Shown here one piece after another: positions 7,545 to 16,102 of a DNA stretch of 64,000 nucleotides. A model generated the notes under the pieces. That model was not told the DNA's origin. It saw only the letters and a program-made list of their open reading frames with translations, and ran no database searches. The stretch lies in the NCBI RefSeq assembly GCF_010119245.1, contig NZ_WNKG01000004.1, positions 1 to 64,000 of the forward strand, given 5' to 3'. The stretch comes from Cyclobacterium salsum. Lineage in GTDB: Bacteria > Bacteroidota > Bacteroidia > Cytophagales > Cyclobacteriaceae. The position numbers were made by a program, and so were the translations under genes. The first letter of the stretch is position 1. Each line of letters opens with the position of its first letter.

Positions 7545-8234
7545 TCACATGCTTTTAACCTGTCGGAAAGAAAGCCGCTTCCCACCCCTGAAAACCAGCC
7601 AAAAGGCAAAACCGATCTCCGCAAGTGCCATGGGTAGGCTTGCGATCATTTCGATCAATGCAATCTGTTCCGCATAGCCGGGAAGCATTATTTTAGCCAG
7701 GTGGATGCCCGTGTAACAACACCCGGCAAAAAGCAGCAACCAGCCAAAAAAAGAGGGGACGAACCTTGCTTTGATAGACAATATCCCCAGCCCGAACAGG
7801 TGAAATCCAAAGAGCATCAATCCCTGGGACCAGATCGCTTCAAAACCCTGTAACGCCAGCAAGACTTCAGTGGCACCTGCAGCGGCTTCCGCCAGGGCAA
7901 GCGCCTCCACCAAATGGGCCACTGCCACCAGCAATATGAATGCATATAGTGCCCGGATCAGGGCGGTGAGTGCCGAAAGCCGGGGATGGACTTCTTTCAG
8001 GAATCCGTACAAACTGCCTGCTACCAACAGATCCAACAGCACAATCGCTCCCCATGCCACCATTCCATAGCGGAATAGCGTACCTGAAACCCGCAGGTTT
8101 CGATAGGTTTCCTCCGGGCGGTTCATATCGATCAGTCCCCCGTACACATAGCCATAAGCGTAACCGGCGGCCAGGGCCATGGCGATCAGGGCCAGGCCGG
8201 AAAAAAGGGCCAATTTTCGTTTACTTGACTTCAT
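7545..8234 (-). CDS. DUF4386 family membrane protein (distal copy)
   Basis: A 229-residue protein with about six hydrophobic segments, an N-terminal membrane segment (LALFSGLALIAMALAAGYAY) and the DUF4386-type core (GTLFRYGMVAWGAIVLLDLL). The family is widespread in Bacteroidota and its function is unknown. Its start overlaps the end of the upstream DUF4386 gene by 14 bases, which implies translational coupling. It is the last gene of the operon that begins with the MDR oxidoreductase. Downstream lies the REP-like cluster rather than a clear terminator. Confidence 0.75.
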   Translation of the reverse strand: MKSSKRKLALFSGLALIAMALAAGYAYGYVYGGLIDMNRPEETYRNLRVSGTLFRYGMVAWGAIVLLDLLVAGSLYGFLKEVHPRLSALTALIRALYAFILLVAVAHLVEALALAEAAAGATEVLLALQGFEAIWSQGLMLFGFHLFGLGILSIKARFVPSFFGWLLLFAGCCYTGIHLAKIMLPGYAEQIALIEMIASLPMALAEIGFAFWLVFRGGKRLSFRQVKSM

Positions 8235-8949
8235 CCACTTTCAATTTATTGGTAAACAACCCCTTTTTCAAAAAATAGCCAGTAAGGCTTACCTCTCCCA
8301 GAACCGCCGTAACCCCCACGACCAGGGCCAGCCATTCTTCATTTCCGGGAAATAGAAAATCGCCAAACGATTCCATTTCGTATCCGATTCCAGCCAGTAT
8401 CATCAAGGTACCCAGGAGACCGGGCAACGGTGACCGGTGCAGCAACAGCCCCAATAGCAGGCAGTGCAACCCAAAAAACACGCCGGCGATCAGGTATCCT
8501 ATCCGGTGCGCCTCCATAAACAGCAGGCTCATGGACTGCAGTTGATTCGCATCAAATCCAGCCAGGAAATCCGGTACCAGAGCTGCTTGTAAGGCCAGGT
8601 AGTGATTGAGCAGATTCAAGCTGCCTATCGCCGGATGAGCCAGTAGCCGCAACACCATTGCCGTCAGCGCAAGTGTCTCCCCATAGGGACGAAACAGCCG
8701 GTACAGCCAAATGGAAATGATCGCATCCAACAAAAAAGCAATCAAATCAAGTACTAACCCCAGGCGAAACAGCCCTTCCGCCCCTACAATATTTATGGAG
8801 GTGGCCAGCGCGTCTTCCGGAACGATCAGACTGCTCCGGATGTACCCCTGGCTGAAGCCTGCCAAAACGATTACCAGCAAGTACATGAGGCCCGTTTGCC
8901 TCATGTACGCTCTCTTTTTCGCGATTTCAAATAGTCGATTCATCTCCAA
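8221..8949 (-). CDS. DUF4386 family membrane protein (proximal copy)
   Basis: A 242-residue polytopic membrane protein closely fitting DUF4386: GLMYLLVIVLAGFSQGYIRSS, EGLFRLGLVLDLIAFLLD and RIGYLIAGVFFGLHCLLLG are family-typical. Six to seven transmembrane helices are visible. No catalytic motif is known for the family. It follows the DUF6567 lipoprotein gene by 16 bases and overlaps the next DUF4386 gene by 14, so it sits in the middle of a four-gene operon. The two DUF4386 copies are quite divergent from each other, so the tandem is not a recent duplication. Confidence 0.85.
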   Translation of the reverse strand: MEMNRLFEIAKKRAYMRQTGLMYLLVIVLAGFSQGYIRSSLIVPEDALATSINIVGAEGLFRLGLVLDLIAFLLDAIISIWLYRLFRPYGETLALTAMVLRLLAHPAIGSLNLLNHYLALQAALVPDFLAGFDANQLQSMSLLFMEAHRIGYLIAGVFFGLHCLLLGLLLHRSPLPGLLGTLMILAGIGYEMESFGDFLFPGNEEWLALVVGVTAVLGEVSLTGYFLKKGLFTNKLKVDEVK

Positions 8950-8965
8950 ATAGGTTCAAAACAAA

Positions 8966-9337
8966 TTATCGGGTGAATTCCACCACCGTTCCACTCACCG
9001 TTAGGGTTCGCTTGTAGTAAAAGGGTGGGACCCCACCCACATGTTCCTCGGTAAGAACATTGGTAAGGGTACGGCTACCGGAGGTCAAATCTGCCTCTTT
9101 TATCATGGCTGCGTAGGCTTCGTTATAGAGACTTTTCCGGTTCGTCCCTCCAAAAATCAATACGTAGTCGACCGATGCCGATCCTTTTACCTGTCCCAGT
9201 ACCTCAAAATTTTTGCCTCCCAGGTGTACTTCGGTGCTGTTTTGGTTTTGGTTTAAAATCCAGGCCTGATTGACCCCACAAGATCCCAGCCCGAAAACTA
9301 CCGTCAGGGCAATAATTGCATTTCGTACGTTTTTCAT
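8966..9337 (-). CDS. DUF6567 family lipoprotein, copy 1
   Basis: A 123-residue lipoprotein precursor. The signal peptide ends in the lipobox FGLGSCG (Cys20), then come GVNQAWILNQNQNSTEVHL, LGQVKGSASVDYVLIFGG and a C-terminal strand FYYKRTLTVSGTVVEF. The family is known from Bacteroidota and is of unknown function, probably anchored in the outer membrane or facing the periplasm. Its ATG overlaps the stop of the MDR oxidoreductase gene (ATGA at 9337-9334), so translation is coupled. A close paralogue of equal length is at 17134-17505. Confidence 0.82.
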   Translation of the reverse strand: MKNVRNAIIALTVVFGLGSCGVNQAWILNQNQNSTEVHLGGKNFEVLGQVKGSASVDYVLIFGGTNRKSLYNEAYAAMIKEADLTSGSRTLTNVLTEEHVGGVPPFYYKRTLTVSGTVVEFTR

Positions 9338-10374
9338 GTTGTTTGTTGTTTTAGAATTGAATTGGATTGAAAGGATGTAAAGTCATCCGAGTTAATAATT
9401 AATAGGTTCCCTTTTTTGTGGCCGGAGTCGATGTATTGGTGTGCTTCGGAAAGCCTGGCCAGTGGATATTGCCGGTCTATCACCGTCCGGAGCTTGCCTG
9501 CTTGCTGGAGCTCCAGCACCTCAGCCAATAGGCCGCGAAGTTGTTCGTCGGAAAGTAAACCGGTCGCTTCAAAGACCGCCTTTTTAGAAGAAAAAAACCG
9601 GGTAAACAGCATTTGCATCAGCAGGGAAAATTTGAGTACCGGGGAGTAGTAGGTGCCCTGTTCTTTCAACACTCGCTTGCAGTCTGTGAAGGAGCGTTTG
9701 CCCAGGGTATCAAACAGGAGGTCATACCTGCTTTCACTCCGCGTAAAATCCTCTTTGATGTAGTCCACCACATGGCTGGCTCCGAGGGATTTCACCAAGC
9801 CTGCATTTTTGCCACTACAGACTCCAGTCACTTCGGCACCCAAGTGCCTGGCAATTTGAACGGCAGCCGTGCCGAGACTTCCGGAGGCGCCGTTAATCAA
9901 AACCTGATCTCCAGGCTTTACCTGACCGAGACGCTTTAGGTAATTATAGGCCGTCAGGTGGCCATCACAGAAGGTGGCTGCCTCCGAAAAACCCAATGAT
10001 TCCGGCAGGGGCAATAAGACTCCTCTGGCCTTTAGTGTCAGGTATTCTGCATTGGCACCAAATCCAAGGGTGGTCTCACCAAAAACCCTGTCCCCGACAT
10101 GGAAGTGCCGCACCTGGCTTCCGATTTCCGCTACGTATCCGGCAAATCCAGTTCCCGGTATGGCGTTTTTTGGTTTTCGTAGCCCCAGAAAAAGACGTGC
10201 CAACCAGGGCTTGCCGCTTCGCATCATGGCGTCGGCTGTCGTAGCCGATGAGGTGATCACTTTCACCAACACTTCATCCGGCGCCGGGTGGGGCTTGGCT
10301 ACCTGCGTTACTTTCAGGATGGAAGCGGGGCCGTACCCTGTGGCCCTGACGGCTTCCATTTTCTCGTTGTTCAT
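9334..10374 (-). CDS. MDR-superfamily NAD(P)-dependent oxidoreductase (quinone reductase-like)
   Basis: A 346-residue zinc-independent medium-chain dehydrogenase/reductase. It has the GroES-like N-terminal fold (DEVLVKVITSSATTADAMMR, GDRVFGETTLGFGANAEYL) and the Rossmann motif GASGSLGTAAVQIARHLGAE. The structural zinc cysteines are absent, pointing to the quinone oxidoreductase branch. The start at 10374 has AAGG about 8 bases upstream; an in-frame start 16 codons earlier would run into the repeat array. Downstream it is coupled to the DUF6567 gene by a 4-base overlap. Upstream, within 100 bases, are the GGTTCGG repeats and the end of the TolB/TPR/AraC regulator, which likely controls it. Substrate unknown. 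Confidence 0.85.
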   Translation of the reverse strand: MNNEKMEAVRATGYGPASILKVTQVAKPHPAPDEVLVKVITSSATTADAMMRSGKPWLARLFLGLRKPKNAIPGTGFAGYVAEIGSQVRHFHVGDRVFGETTLGFGANAEYLTLKARGVLLPLPESLGFSEAATFCDGHLTAYNYLKRLGQVKPGDQVLINGASGSLGTAAVQIARHLGAEVTGVCSGKNAGLVKSLGASHVVDYIKEDFTRSESRYDLLFDTLGKRSFTDCKRVLKEQGTYYSPVLKFSLLMQMLFTRFFSSKKAVFEATGLLSDEQLRGLLAEVLELQQAGKLRTVIDRQYPLARLSEAHQYIDSGHKKGNLLIINSDDFTSFQSNSILKQQTT

Positions 10375-10425
10375 GACATTACCTTGTTGATTCGGAACAA
10401 AGTTGGGCCAATGAAGCGTCACAAA

Positions 10426-10470
10426 GGTTCGGGAAAAGTGAAAAGGGGTTCGGAATTATAATTTGGAACC
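10426..10470. promoter_or_regulatory. GGTTCGG repeat array, copy 2 (operator of the oxidoreductase operon)
   Basis: GGTTCGGGAA at 10426-10435 and GGTTCGGAAT at 10447-10456 are direct repeats 21 bp apart, followed by TTGGAACC at 10463-10470 in inverse orientation. The array lies 50-100 bases before the ATG of the MDR oxidoreductase, and the upstream regulator gene ends at 10473. The relic locus at 1461-1504 has the same order and spacing. Two helical turns between half-sites suits an AraC-type protein. Binding itself is inferred. Confidence 0.55.
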
Positions 10471-10472
10471 AA

Positions 10473-12269
10473 TTAATCCGATAAACCGCTGTTTTTATGA
10501 AATTCTTTGGGCGTCATGCCAGTCTCTTTCTTGAATACCGTATTGAATACCGTTTTGGAATTAAAGCCACTCTCGTAGGCAAGTCCGATCAGGGAAATGG
10601 TTGCATTGCGGGGATCTGCCAGCAGTTTTATAAAATGGGCGACCCGGAACCCGTTGATGTAGGCGTTGAAGTTTTTGCCCAGCTTTTCATTCAGTAGCCA
10701 GGACAGCTGGTTGGGGTGCATTTCCAGTTGGTTGGCAAGGGACCGAAGGGAAAGGGAAGGGTCAAGAAAGGGGCTCTCTGTTTCCATAAAACCCTCCAAT
10801 ATCTGGAGGTAGTTGATTGCGTCGGCTTCGCTTAGTTCTGCACTGTTCCGCTTGAAAGCCCTGACTGGAGGGTTCGGTAGGGCAAAAATCCGCTTCTGGT
10901 AGACCGAAAATTCGGGGCTGCGCCGCAAGGGAGCTGCGAGCGGATCGCCAAAGGAAAGTAAAAGAATGGAAGAGCGGTGCAGAAACAGTTTTTCCAGGAC
11001 GGTAAAGGCCTTTTTGGCTTCGTTCAGCACTCCATATACCAGAAACAGATAGGCATGCGCCTGAAAAGATGTATCCCCGGAAGCATTCGCTTCCAATTCG
11101 GCCAACAATCTCCGATACTCCTCGACTTTCCCCTGCATGACCCAAAGCAGACAGGCCAGGCCCAACTTTTCATCCGGCATGATGCCGTCTTGGGGACCGT
11201 CGAAAATCAGCCGCTCTGCCCGCTCAAATGCCTCCTTTTTTAGCAGCACATAGATTAAGGTAATAAGCGCTGGCAGGTTTTTGGCATTGGCTTCCAATAG
11301 TTCCAGGAGCAAAACCTCCGCCTGATCGAAAGATTGAGAGCGGTACAGAAAGTACGCCTGGTAAAATTTCGTTTCCGGATTTAGCGGATCAATGGATCGG
11401 GCGTAACCCAAATGTTCCCCTGCCTTTTTCAAATCGTCCCTAAGCATAAAAAGAAACGCCAGAAACTGATGCCCTTCGGCATAGGTAGGTTTACTAGCGA
11501 TGGCTTGCCGGCCAAACTGCATGGACTGTCCGAAGTCAGCTTCGGTGAAGAAAGCCTGATTGGCGAGGAGGTAGTTAAGTGGCGCATTTTGGGGATCAAG
11601 GGCTTTGGCCCGCTGAAGGGACTCGATGGCTTTGTTCCAGGCCAGATCACGGGGAGCAAAGCCGGCTACTGCCAAAAAACTGTACGCGTCAGCCAGTCCG
11701 GTATGCGCATCGATCAGGTCCGGATCGGACTGAAGCGCCTTTTCAAAATGGCCAATAGCCTGATGTACGTCTTCGGGATTCCACTTGTTAAAAAGTGATT
11801 TCCCCTGCAAGTAATGTCGGTAAGCCTCCACCTTGCCGGTAGGTGCCTGCACCAGCTGATCGGCAATCTCCAGGTGGCCGAAGTGTTCGCGCAGCTTGTC
11901 GGCAATCCGAAGGCTGATTTCATCTTGAATGGCAAAAATATTCTCCAGCTTTCGATCCCAGGTTTCGGACCAGAAGTGGGAGTCGTCCGAAACATGTATC
12001 AACTGAGCGGTAATGCGCAAGCGATCGCCACTTACCCGCAGGCTTCCTTCGAGTAGGTTGGCCACATCCAGTTCACGGCCTATTTCTGTCAGCGGCCGGT
12101 TTTGTCCTTTAAAGAAGAAACTGGAAGTCCGGGAAGTCACTTTCAGCTGTTCGATTTTAGCCAGTGCATGGATGATTTCCTCCGTTATGCCGTCGCAAAG
12201 ATAGTCGTTCTCTTTTCCGGGACTCATGTTGACAAAAGGCAACACAGCAATGGATTTTGGATGGGTCAT
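10473..12269 (-). CDS. TolB-like / TPR / AraC-type transcriptional regulator
   Basis: A 598-residue soluble regulator with three parts. Residues 5-125 are a TolB N-terminal-like domain (IAVLPFVNMSPGKENDYLCD, DGITEEIIHALAKI) of the kind found beside CadC or adenylate-cyclase domains. Residues about 145-420 are tetratricopeptide repeats (AHTGLADAYSFLAVAG). Residues about 490-595 are a double helix-turn-helix AraC domain (NAYINGFRVAHFIKLL, FKKETGMTPKEF). There is no sensor kinase or receiver, so it is a one-component regulator, perhaps activated through its TPR/TolB part. It is followed by the GGTTCGG array and the oxidoreductase operon, its probable target. A decayed paralogue of its tail is at 1527-1815. 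Confidence 0.88.
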   Translation of the reverse strand: MTHPKSIAVLPFVNMSPGKENDYLCDGITEEIIHALAKIEQLKVTSRTSSFFFKGQNRPLTEIGRELDVANLLEGSLRVSGDRLRITAQLIHVSDDSHFWSETWDRKLENIFAIQDEISLRIADKLREHFGHLEIADQLVQAPTGKVEAYRHYLQGKSLFNKWNPEDVHQAIGHFEKALQSDPDLIDAHTGLADAYSFLAVAGFAPRDLAWNKAIESLQRAKALDPQNAPLNYLLANQAFFTEADFGQSMQFGRQAIASKPTYAEGHQFLAFLFMLRDDLKKAGEHLGYARSIDPLNPETKFYQAYFLYRSQSFDQAEVLLLELLEANAKNLPALITLIYVLLKKEAFERAERLIFDGPQDGIMPDEKLGLACLLWVMQGKVEEYRRLLAELEANASGDTSFQAHAYLFLVYGVLNEAKKAFTVLEKLFLHRSSILLLSFGDPLAAPLRRSPEFSVYQKRIFALPNPPVRAFKRNSAELSEADAINYLQILEGFMETESPFLDPSLSLRSLANQLEMHPNQLSWLLNEKLGKNFNAYINGFRVAHFIKLLADPRNATISLIGLAYESGFNSKTVFNTVFKKETGMTPKEFHKNSGLSD

Positions 12270-12710
12270 CGTTCGGTTTCGTTGCGCTGGCAGGCCTACG
12301 GTTGAAAGCAGTAAATAAGTGATCTAAGTTATTGATTTTTTTTGAAAAGGCGGCGATCTGTCCGGGTTGGCGTAGCCCTCGTCCGTTTTAAGCGACCGTT
12401 CGAATACCGCTTACACATCGTAATCGTGCGGTTTTACTGTACTAAATGCCACCGTTTTCGAATAACCTGATGCAAGTGACCAGGAAACGAATCGATGCTT
12501 TCTGATTACCACAAAAACCTTCCCGATGCAGTTCAGGCAAGGTCAACCCACAATCCAGAAAAATGGGGCTGAACGAAAAAAACCTGATGAGCGAGGAGCG
12601 GGTATACAGGTCGATTACCTGCCCTGTCAGCTTGGTTACTGCTCGCGAAATACGGCCAATGCTTCAGCCCACTTCTTTTGGATCAGTTATAGCTACCCAA
12701 ATGGGGCAGG
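12270..12710. other. Gene-free stretch upstream of the TolB/TPR/AraC regulator
   Basis: About 440 bases. Short open frames exist on both strands, but none resembles a protein I recognise and none is preceded by convincing signals. It presumably includes the regulator promoter next to 12270. Confidence 0.4.
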
Positions 12711-13019
12711 TCAAACGTGGCCTGGATTGTACTTGTTTTTCAAGAAATCGGTAACCTTCATTTCGAAGTGATGATAGGGCGGAAAAACCGTACTTACCAA
12801 ACCTATCAGGGCCGATATAAAAATGTTTGGGCAACAAGCATCGATGATAATTTCATTATCACGAACGGTTATTTGTACGCCAACCAGCGCAGACTTTCGT
12901 ACGATGATCGATTTTTGAGGTTTCGAGTCAAAAGTGTAAACGGAGTGATTTGAGAATTGGCGCTTCAAAACCTCAATTAATTCATTAAAGGTCGGTAATG
13001 GTGTTCCCTGAACGATCAT
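12711..13019 (-). CDS. Small conserved hypothetical protein
   Basis: A 102-residue protein starting MIVQGTPLPTFNELIEVLKR, then NHSVYTFDSKPQKSIIVRKS, VGVQITVRDNEIIIDACCPN, a short hydrophobic patch (IFISALIGLVSTVF) and a charged end (FEMKVTDFLKNKYNPGHV). It reads as one compact domain with beta strands and a possible membrane-dipping helix. I recognise the style of a small Bacteroidota protein but no named family. The start at 13019 has AAAAGAG just upstream; a start 25 codons earlier is possible but adds a poorly coding extension. It appears monocistronic. Confidence 0.55.
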   Translation of the reverse strand: MIVQGTPLPTFNELIEVLKRQFSNHSVYTFDSKPQKSIIVRKSALVGVQITVRDNEIIIDACCPNIFISALIGLVSTVFPPYHHFEMKVTDFLKNKYNPGHV

Positions 13020-13130
13020 CTCTTTTCCGGTTCGTAAGCATCTAATATACGAATAAATAGAAAAGTAGTTGGATTTAGTTTGTATGAAATACACCTAAGC
13101 CCTATTTAAAGCTACGTTTTAGTAGTCGAG

Positions 13131-13154
13131 TGGCACGGATTCCCACCGTGTCCA
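13131..13154. repeat. Small palindrome, REP-like
   Basis: TGGCACGG and CCGTGTCCA flank ATTCCCA, giving a stem with one imperfect position. The core GGCACGGATT...CCGTG resembles short dispersed palindromes common between Bacteroidota genes. There is no T-tract, so it is unlikely to be a terminator. The roughly 300 bases between 13019 and 13319 hold nothing else I can support. Confidence 0.35.
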
Positions 13155-13318
13155 TCGAATTTTGTACTTAAAAAAGTCATTTTGGATAAATTAGGCGGGC
13201 TGGGCGGACTTTTCTTTTCAGCCATCCTGTCATAAAATCGTAGATATGGGATACACCCTGATTTTTCTGCGTAATGCCTGAATCAAAAGACTCACTTTAG
13301 GTCATCGGGTCTGCTTAC

Positions 13319-13690
13319 TTATTTTAAAAACCTTCTTCTGTTACCTCTGCTTGCGTTTGCACCTTTTACATTGCCGCCTCCCCATGTAAGGCCGGATTTT
13401 CGTTCTCGAAAGGGGGAATTGTTCATGCTCCAACCTTTGAATTTTGATTTTTCAGCCGTTAGGCGTTCAGTTTTTGCCGGAGTATCTTTGTATGATTTTA
13501 TAATTCGGTCTATTCTTTTCGCATACCGATACCGGTCTACCATGATAAGCGGAACGCATACCAAGGCTAACAGCAGGACTCCTGCCAGTAGCCATACTTC
13601 CGCAAATGGAACAGCCGCAATCCATCCGATGAGACCAATGATCAACAACAATCCACCTAGAATACCTGAAATATAAATGATACGTTTCAT
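13319..13690 (-). CDS. Small two-helix membrane protein, conserved hypothetical
   Basis: A 123-residue protein with two N-terminal transmembrane helices (residues 5-27 and 32-53: ISGILGGLLLIIGLIGWIAA, VWLLAGVLLLALVCVPLIMV), then a basic cytoplasmic tail with a glycine/asparagine-rich end (GWSMNNSPFRERKSGLTWGG). The helical hairpin resembles small membrane proteins loosely similar to GldL N-termini, but the tail is different. I do not recognise a family and assign no function. The gene stands alone on the minus strand. Confidence 0.5.
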   Translation of the reverse strand: MKRIIYISGILGGLLLIIGLIGWIAAVPFAEVWLLAGVLLLALVCVPLIMVDRYRYAKRIDRIIKSYKDTPAKTERLTAEKSKFKGWSMNNSPFRERKSGLTWGGGNVKGANASRGNRRRFLK

Positions 13691-13851
13691 CTGTTTATAA
13701 TTGTCTTGTAATGGTCACAACTTGTCCCGCGCCGAAGGTCGGGATAGCCTGTCTCGATCTTAAATCGGGAGAATCTCGCAATTATAATCATCCCTCTGTG
13801 TGTCGATCTCGTCATGCCTCAGGCAGGCTCGATTTCATGTCGCAAATTTAA

Positions 13852-14466
13852 TTAGATTTTAGCTTTGACCTGTTCGACCAGTTCCAGTCTTTTTACGATA
13901 GCGCCTTTAGGCAAAATAGTTCCCGGAGACAAAACAGCGTTTGCTCCAATTCTCGAACCATCTCCAACTAAGGCTCCGAATTTTTCCAGCCCCGTATCCA
14001 TAAACTCATTTTTAAAACGCACTAGAATTCGTTTGTCCTCCCGTTCGTTATAGTGATTTGCTGCAGTGGAACCTGCCTCAAAATTGACATTGCTACCAAT
14101 GATGCTGTTCCCGATATAATTTAAGTGAGCAATGGCAGTACCGGAAAAAATCAGGCTGCTTTTAATCTCAGAGGAAGGCCCGATTTTCACCGAAGAATCC
14201 AAAAAAACACCTTCCCTGAAATAGGCATGGGCCCCTACCCGACATTTTTCTCCTATAATTACCGGGCTCTTTAAGGTTACCCCTTTTTCCACAGTAGCTG
14301 TCTTATGGATGGCGATGCCATTTTCCACCGTGTAATCCGGCCCAAGATGGGGTAGCATTCGCTTGATGATTTCTTCTAGGTCTGCCACAACCCTCCATGG
14401 CAGGCGATAGGCCTCTGTTTGGAGAAACGAGGGGACATCCGAAACAAAATCCTTGATATCAATCAT
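13852..14466 (-). CDS. Left-handed beta-helix (hexapeptide) acyltransferase-like protein
   Basis: A 204-residue protein with isoleucine-patch hexapeptide repeats from about residue 50 to 195 (KTATVEKGVTLKSPVIIGEK, SSVKIGPSSEIKSSLIF, DGSRIGANAVLSPGTILPKG). The fold belongs to the LpxA/GlmU superfamily, whose members transfer acyl groups to sugar nucleotides or amino sugars. An N-terminal helical region (residues 1-45) precedes it. The AHLNYIGNSIIG and AANHYNE segments resemble the GlmU acetyltransferase active-site region, but the pyrophosphorylase domain is missing. It starts 28 bases downstream of a membrane protein gene on the same strand. Substrate unknown. Confidence 0.75.
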   Translation of the reverse strand: MIDIKDFVSDVPSFLQTEAYRLPWRVVADLEEIIKRMLPHLGPDYTVENGIAIHKTATVEKGVTLKSPVIIGEKCRVGAHAYFREGVFLDSSVKIGPSSEIKSSLIFSGTAIAHLNYIGNSIIGSNVNFEAGSTAANHYNEREDKRILVRFKNEFMDTGLEKFGALVGDGSRIGANAVLSPGTILPKGAIVKRLELVEQVKAKI

Positions 14467-14493
14467 TTATTGGTTTTACTTTATCGAGATGGT

Positions 14494-15465
14494 TTACGGC
14501 TTAGCAACAGGTTTTTCGCCCAGAACCCTCTTTTTAATCAGGCTCCTTTTTGCATGGACGACATCCACCATGTCCAAAAACCGATTTTCGGAGTCAACCT
14601 GGGGAATGAGTCGCTCGTTACTAAGGAGGATTTTATCTGCTAACTGCTCCTTTGAGTTGGTTTCCAGGCTTCGAATGGCATCCGTCTGTATCCACTCTCC
14701 ACAGATCTCTCTCAGCTCGTTGATGTCCAGAAACCGGGCCTTCTCCAGCGTCACCTGGTCTTTCAGCAGTACCCAGCCCTTTTCTATCTCCTGGGCTCCA
14801 ACCCCCTCCATGACCTGCCCTTCCTTCTGTGGATATTCCTTTTGAATGCCTTTTAAAAACTGCTGCACCAATTGGGTGATTTTCCAGGTATCAGCCTCGT
14901 TCAAGCGCATATCCCCTTCCGGAAAAACCTCCAGCAATGCCTCCATATAGGCCCTGGACAGTACCGGAAAACGATCCGACAACTGCAACCGCAAGCTTCT
15001 GGAATCCACGTAACCGATAAATTTTTTGTGTAGGGAATCATGGGAATCAACAAATACCCAGTAGTGAATTACCCTTAATTTTGACAAGATCGTTGAAAAA
15101 ATATATAATCGCGACGTTAACCAGGCCTTTCCCCCATAAATGTCAATGCTTGCGTAGTCGTAGCGGCCTGCTTTGCTGAATTGCTCCATCAGGTCCATAA
15201 CGCCACTGGAAAAATCGTCGGACTTTACGCCGGTTCGAATGTCCCCTACGTATTCATTACTCCAGGAGGAGGAAAATTCCTTTGCCATTTCAAATTCCAA
15301 TTCGACGCCCATTGCGCCGATCTTTGTGGTTCTATCCACCAACTGGGGGATGTATTTCCTCAAAAAAAATAGAATAAGCAATACGGTAATTGGCCAGATC
15401 AATTCCTGAAGCAATGGAATCCAGGTATCCATGGAGCTTAAAGGTGTAATTTGTACGGAGTACAT
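14494..15465 (-). CDS. Membrane-anchored protein of unknown function
   Basis: A 323-residue protein with one transmembrane helix near the N-terminus (LIWPITVLLILFFLRKYI, about residues 24-41), then a large soluble, mostly helical domain. It contains MGVELEFEMAKEFSSSW, RYDYASIDIYGGKAWLTSRL and WVFVDSHDSLHKKFIGYVDS, which look like a conserved globular core. The far end is charged and helical. I do not recognise a family. It precedes the hexapeptide acyltransferase gene by 28 bases and may form an operon with it. Confidence 0.5.
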   Translation of the reverse strand: MYSVQITPLSSMDTWIPLLQELIWPITVLLILFFLRKYIPQLVDRTTKIGAMGVELEFEMAKEFSSSWSNEYVGDIRTGVKSDDFSSGVMDLMEQFSKAGRYDYASIDIYGGKAWLTSRLYIFSTILSKLRVIHYWVFVDSHDSLHKKFIGYVDSRSLRLQLSDRFPVLSRAYMEALLEVFPEGDMRLNEADTWKITQLVQQFLKGIQKEYPQKEGQVMEGVGAQEIEKGWVLLKDQVTLEKARFLDINELREICGEWIQTDAIRSLETNSKEQLADKILLSNERLIPQVDSENRFLDMVDVVHAKRSLIKKRVLGEKPVAKP

Positions 15466-15597
15466 TGTCCATTATTTTTGTTTATCAAACAAGTTACACA
15501 ACAATAATAAACTATTCCCAGGTACTTTATTATAAAAAGGCAGAGAAGTACTTTTTCCCTATTCTAAAACATCAGTTTTGGGTTTCAGGGTCAAAAC

Positions 15598-15636
15598 TAA
15601 AAAAAAACCAGCCCTCTATGGTGACTGGTTTTTTCT
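15598..15636 (-). terminator. Rho-independent terminator of the DsrE/DoxX operon
   Basis: A perfect 10-bp stem (AAAAAACCAG at 15602-15611, CTGGTTTTTT at 15625-15634) with a 13-base loop and T-tracts on both strands. It is 20 bases beyond the DsrE-like stop. Because it is A/T flanked on both sides it may act in both directions. Confidence 0.75.
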
Positions 15637-15654
15637 AGCATACAATCTAGGAAG

Positions 15655-16095
15655 TTAAAGGGTGATTGACTTGTACCCCAACTCCTGTAATCCAAACATG
15701 TAGATCAGGCCGTTTTCCGTAATGGGAGTCTCATCCGGTAACAGCGTTTTATCAATTCCAAATTGCTGAATAGATAGCCCGCAGACCAGAATTTTCAGGC
15801 CGTGGTCAGACACGGTGTTTTGTATCAGTTTTTGCAATTCCGCATCTTCAGAAATTTCCTTCACCAGCATACCGCAGGCCACGATTTGAAAATCTATTTC
15901 TTCATTTTCGGATTTGAATACAATACCGGTTTTTATTCCGGCCTTCAAATGTTGGGCTTTCTGAACCAACATGGCATACTTGCCATCCTTTCGGACAGCC
16001 TGCTCGGTTTGTTTGATAGCCGCTGCCGTTTGTCCATTTGCCAGACCCAGGCCTAGAGTTAGTAGTGCTATAAATGTGATCATGTATATTTTCAT
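15655..16095 (-). CDS. Exported DsrE/DsrF-like family protein
   Basis: A 146-residue protein with a signal peptide (MKIYMITFIALLTLGLGLANG) and a DsrE-like Rossmann-type domain: KAGIKTGIVFKSENEEIDF, FQIVACGMLVKEI, HGLKILVCGLSIQQFGI. DsrE family members handle sulfur or persulfide groups through a conserved Cys; Cys in VACGM and VCGLS are candidates. It follows the DoxX gene by 7 bases, and a pairing of DsrE-like and DoxX-like proteins suggests a shared redox or sulfur-related envelope role. That role is inference. A strong terminator follows at 15598-15636. Confidence 0.72.
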   Translation of the reverse strand: MKIYMITFIALLTLGLGLANGQTAAAIKQTEQAVRKDGKYAMLVQKAQHLKAGIKTGIVFKSENEEIDFQIVACGMLVKEISEDAELQKLIQNTVSDHGLKILVCGLSIQQFGIDKTLLPDETPITENGLIYMFGLQELGYKSITL

Positions 16096-16102
16096 TATTT
16101 TT

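Noticed and set aside
12526-12771. Plus-strand open frame of about 81 codons (MQFRQGQPTIQKNG...)
   Set aside because: No recognisable domain, and its end overlaps the better-supported minus-strand gene at 12711-13019.
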